From Ptiloglossa arizonensis (taxonomy: Eukaryota > Arthropoda > Insecta > Hymenoptera > Colletidae): DNA of 64,000 nt. Under the pieces are notes generated by a model. The model had not been told where the DNA came from, did not search any database, and saw nothing but the letters and a program-made list of their open reading frames with translations. The DNA is taken from positions 23,950,543-24,014,542 of the forward strand of contig NC_135048.1 in the NCBI RefSeq assembly GCF_051014685.1, written 5' to 3'. Positions 60,926 through 64,000 of this stretch are shown here, in pieces (within the stretch, counting starts at the first letter, position 1; each line of letters begins with the position of its first letter). The position numbers were made by a program, and so were the translations under genes.

Positions 60926-61535
60926 ACGACAAAAAATGCCTCGGAGAGGGTCACTAGGTATCTTTCACGTTGCAACCGAAATAATTATTAACCGACAAAA
61001 AATGTCTCAGAGAGGGTCACTAGGAATCTTTCACGTTGCAACCGAAATAATTATTAACCGACAAAAAATGTCTCAGAGAGGGTCCACTAGAAATCTTTCA
61101 CGTTGCAACCGAAATAATTATTAACCGACAAAAAACGTCTCAGAGAAGGTCCACTAGAAATCTTTCACGTTGCAACCGAAATAATTATTAACCGACAAAA
61201 AACGTCTCAGAGAGGGTCCACTAGAAATCTTTCACGTTGCAACCGAAATAATTATTAACCGACAAAAAACGTCTCAGAGAAGGTCCACTAGAAATCTTTC
61301 ACGTTGCAACCGAAATAATTATTAACCGACAAAAAACGTCTCAGAGAGGGTCCACTAGAAATCTTTCACGTTGCAACCGAAATAATTATTAACCGACAAA
61401 AAACGTCTCAGAGAAGGTCCACTAGAAATCTTTCACGTTGCAACCGAAATAATAATTATTAACCGACAAAAAATGCCTCAGAGAGGGTCACTAGGTATCT
61501 TTCGCGTTGCAACCGAAATAATAATTATTAACAAT
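60926..61535. repeat. Tandem repeat, 66-67-bp unit, about 9 copies
   Basis: CGACAAAAAATGYCTCAGAG starts near 60927, 60993, 61059, 61126 and 61193 and so on, with CTTTCACGTTGCAACCGAA in each copy. The copies are almost identical. Confidence 0.95.
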
Positions 61536-61585
61536 TGCAATTTCGCTTCAATTTAATTTCTTCTTTCCTACAACAGACTCTTTTA

Positions 61586-62064
61586 TTGGATTGTTGAAAA
61601 AGTCATTTCGTTTCTCAAAACGGAGAATATATAATTTGATAAAATGTTTATACACACTAAAAGAATCGTGTTTCATTTTCATAAAAAAAAAAAATATATA
61701 TTCTTCGTTTTCCAAAACGAAGGATAATAAAATAAAATGTTTATACACACTAAAAGAATCGTGTTTCATTTTCACCAAAAAAAAAAGATATATTCTTCGT
61801 TTTCCAAAACGAAGGATAATAAAATAAAATGTTTATACATTATAAAAGAATCGTGTTTCATTTCCACCAAAAAAAAACGAAAAATATATAATTTAATAAA
61901 ATGTTTATACACACTAAAAGAACCGTGTTTCATTTTCACCAAAAAAAAAATATTCCTCGTTTTCCAAAACGGAGAATAATAAAATAAAATGTTTATACAC
62001 TCTAAAAGAAACGTGTTTCATTTCCACCAACAAAAAAAACGAAATGACTTTCCGAACAACCCAA
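61586..62064 (+). mobile_element. Mariner-type MITE with internal tandem expansion
   Basis: Both family ends are present (TTGGATTGTTGAAAAAGTCA; GAAATGACTTTCCGAACAAC CCAA) with TA outside. The body is 479 bases rather than about 140, because the block AAAATGTTTATACACACTAA, AAGAATCGTGTTTCATTTTC is repeated five times at roughly 75-110-base spacing. Confidence 0.88.
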
Positions 62065-62864
62065 TAAATCAACATTCCGGTGAACCAACGTTCTTCCCGT
62101 ATCGTTTTTATGATTTTCGAAACGCAACGTCGCGATTATCAGAAGACGAACACTCTGGACCTTGAAGTGTCTAAACTTCCGGTTGTCCCTTGGAGACCGG
62201 TGTGTTCCCGTGACTGGTGTCCCGTAATCAGCGGACTGCCGGCGGTCCCCCCTTATGAGAAACGTGTCTAGCATGAAGTATTTCCGGCCGGGTAATTAGA
62301 TTGTTGCGCCTACATATCTGTCTACCCGCGGTAAGTAAGCTGTCGTCGGATTACGCGGGATATCTGAGCTCATTCGGAATCAATTCACGTGGCGGGTACC
62401 CTAATTCGAGCCTGATTCGTTTCACGGATACACCCTATTTCCACTGATCCTCTTCGACGTCTAATCCTCGCTGCAATTCTCAAGCTCCTTCGAGAAATTA
62501 TCCAAGTCCCGCGGTGACGCGTCGCCCTGCTTATCAATCCCACCAGTGTTTGACAATTAACCTCTTTCAACGAGCCAGGTAACAAAAAAATTCTGGTGCG
62601 TACAGAATTCGAAATTCCCGCAATTAAGGGACCGTGATACCGAACGATTCCCGCGGAATTAAATTCTTAGGGTCGGAGGTTTTTGTACAACCTTACGAAC
62701 TATTTAATCCTGTGCCACCGAGAGGGGACTAATTTAATCTAATTTTCACCGAGAACGAGATATAGTTTCTCGATTCTCGAGAGAGATACTGTTCCACGTT
62801 TTATGTTTTCGAGAAGAGTTATCTAGATGAAGAATACGAACACGAAACGTTAGAAGCTGTCTGT
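62065..62864. other. No recognisable gene
   Basis: Moderate-GC DNA with short frames on both strands. No domain. Confidence 0.4.
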
Positions 62865-63650
62865 GTAGTGAATTATTTATACCGGTTTATGTGGTATTTA
62901 CTTAAAGCAAAAGTGGTGCTGTTTCGTACTAAATGCTTCGAACGCGATGAATCATCAAGTTTAGTTACAATAAGTCTAATAAAACGTACTTTTTGCAATT
63001 ATACTTACTATTATACCGGTCAATTCAGTATTTACTTAAAGTAAAATAGACTCCATTTTGTAGAAAATGCTTCGAACGCGATGAATCATCACAATACAAT
63101 ACAATAGTTACAATAAGTCTAACAAAACGTACTTCTTGTAATCATACTTACTATTATACCGGTTAATTCAGTATTTATGTAAAGTAAAATAGACCCCATT
63201 TTGTATAAAATGCTTCGAACGCGACGAATCGTCACGTATGGTTACAATAAATCTAACAAAACGTACTTCTTGCAATCATACTTATTATTATATCGGTCAA
63301 TTCAGTATTTACGTAAAGTAAACTAGACCATTTCGTTAAAAATGTTTCGTATACCACGAATCGCCGCGTCTGGTTACAGTAAGTCTAATAAAACGTAGTT
63401 CTTGCAATCATACTTACTATTATACCGGTCAATTCAGTGTTTACTTAAAGTAAAATAGACCCCATTTCTTCTAGTTACAATAATCCTAACAAAGTATACT
63501 TCTTAGAATCATATCTATTTACAATCACACCGGTCAATTCACTATTTACTCGAGGTAAACCAGAGCCCATTTCGTTAGAAATGCTTGGTGTGCCACGAAT
63601 CGCCGCGTCTAATTACAATAAGTCCAACGAAACATACCTCTCGCAATCAT
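62865..63650. repeat. Tandem repeat, about 135-bp unit, 5-6 copies
   Basis: TACCGGTCAATTCAGTATTT and its variants occur near 62879, 63014, 63157, 63291, 63423 and 63528. They are joined by AAATGCTTCGAACGCGATGA and ACAATAAGTCTAACAAAACG. Confidence 0.92.
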
Positions 63651-64000
63651 ACTTCATTCTATCCAAATAAAATCATTACAATCACGACCGAACGAACTAC
63701 CCCGGCAACGGTGGAACGCGCGAGTTGGCAAAAGACGGAGGAACGGATAAAAATCGTTAAGATTCCGTTCGCGTCGCGCGGTTGGTACATCGGAGTCGGT
63801 GCTCTCTTTGTTGGTACGCGTCCAAAGGAAACTGCCGAGGGATCGATAGCCGCTCTCAATTTTCGTCTCTCGCCACGGTGTGTTTCTGCGGCAACGAGCG
63901 AACGAAACTCCCGCCGTGGTGTAATTCGGTGTGTTTTAGGATCAGGGGTCACGCCGTAAAGTTTCCCGGGGACAGCCATAAAATCAGCCGCAAAACCGCC
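63651..64000. other. GC-rich window end, no gene called
   Basis: Opposing frames (124 plus, 106 minus) share the same bases and have no domain. An exon continuing beyond the window cannot be excluded. Confidence 0.3.

Overview
The window looks like nuclear DNA of an insect, most likely a hymenopteran. It is AT-rich, its genes have short introns with GT-AG borders, it carries a giant-like bZIP gene and an intron-split nuclear gene for mitochondrial ribosomal protein S12, and it has many short mariner-type inverted-repeat elements. No species can be named from the sequence alone. The window is gene-poor: five multi-exon or single-exon gene models, plus one orphan terminal exon, account for only a few kilobases. 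Most of the rest is tandem-repeat arrays, small DNA-transposon relics and non-coding DNA.

Layout. 1-1200 is the 3' end of an unrecognised charged, disordered protein. A probable terminal exon with its own poly(A) signal follows at 2221-2313. A compact, well-supported pair comes next. ZNF511 (3150-4141, plus strand, three exons, three C2H2 fingers) has a DRE-type promoter element upstream. It converges on a single-exon giant-like PAR/bZIP gene (4982-5944, minus strand), which has a TATA box about 730 bases upstream. From 7 to 20 kb there are only repeat arrays and small elements. mRpS12 lies at 20357-21898 (minus, three exons, 133 residues). A secreted glycine-rich protein with a signal peptide and dibasic processing site lies at 28841-30845 (minus, three exons), with a TATA box and initiator. 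A tentative 45-residue micro-gene sits at 35473-35814. From 36 to 64 kb I recognise no gene. That half contains tandem arrays, GC-rich islands near 39.5-40.4, 49, 52 and 56.5 kb, and more mariner-type elements.

Repeats. At least 17 tandem arrays with different units (29 to 200 bp) are visible. A family of about 137-145 bp elements with mariner-like termini (TTGGGTTGTTCGGAAAGT) and TA target duplications occurs throughout. Several copies are informative: an empty/filled site pair at 17.2-17.5 kb, an internally expanded copy at 61.6 kb, copies that share flanking DNA, and an exact 200-bp satellite that contains one element terminus at 45.7 kb.

Functional reading. The genes do not form a pathway. 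ZNF511, giant, mRpS12 and the glycine-rich peptide are independent eukaryotic genes. I saw no bacterial, viral or CRISPR feature. The most unusual content is the mixture of MITE-derived and satellite DNA.
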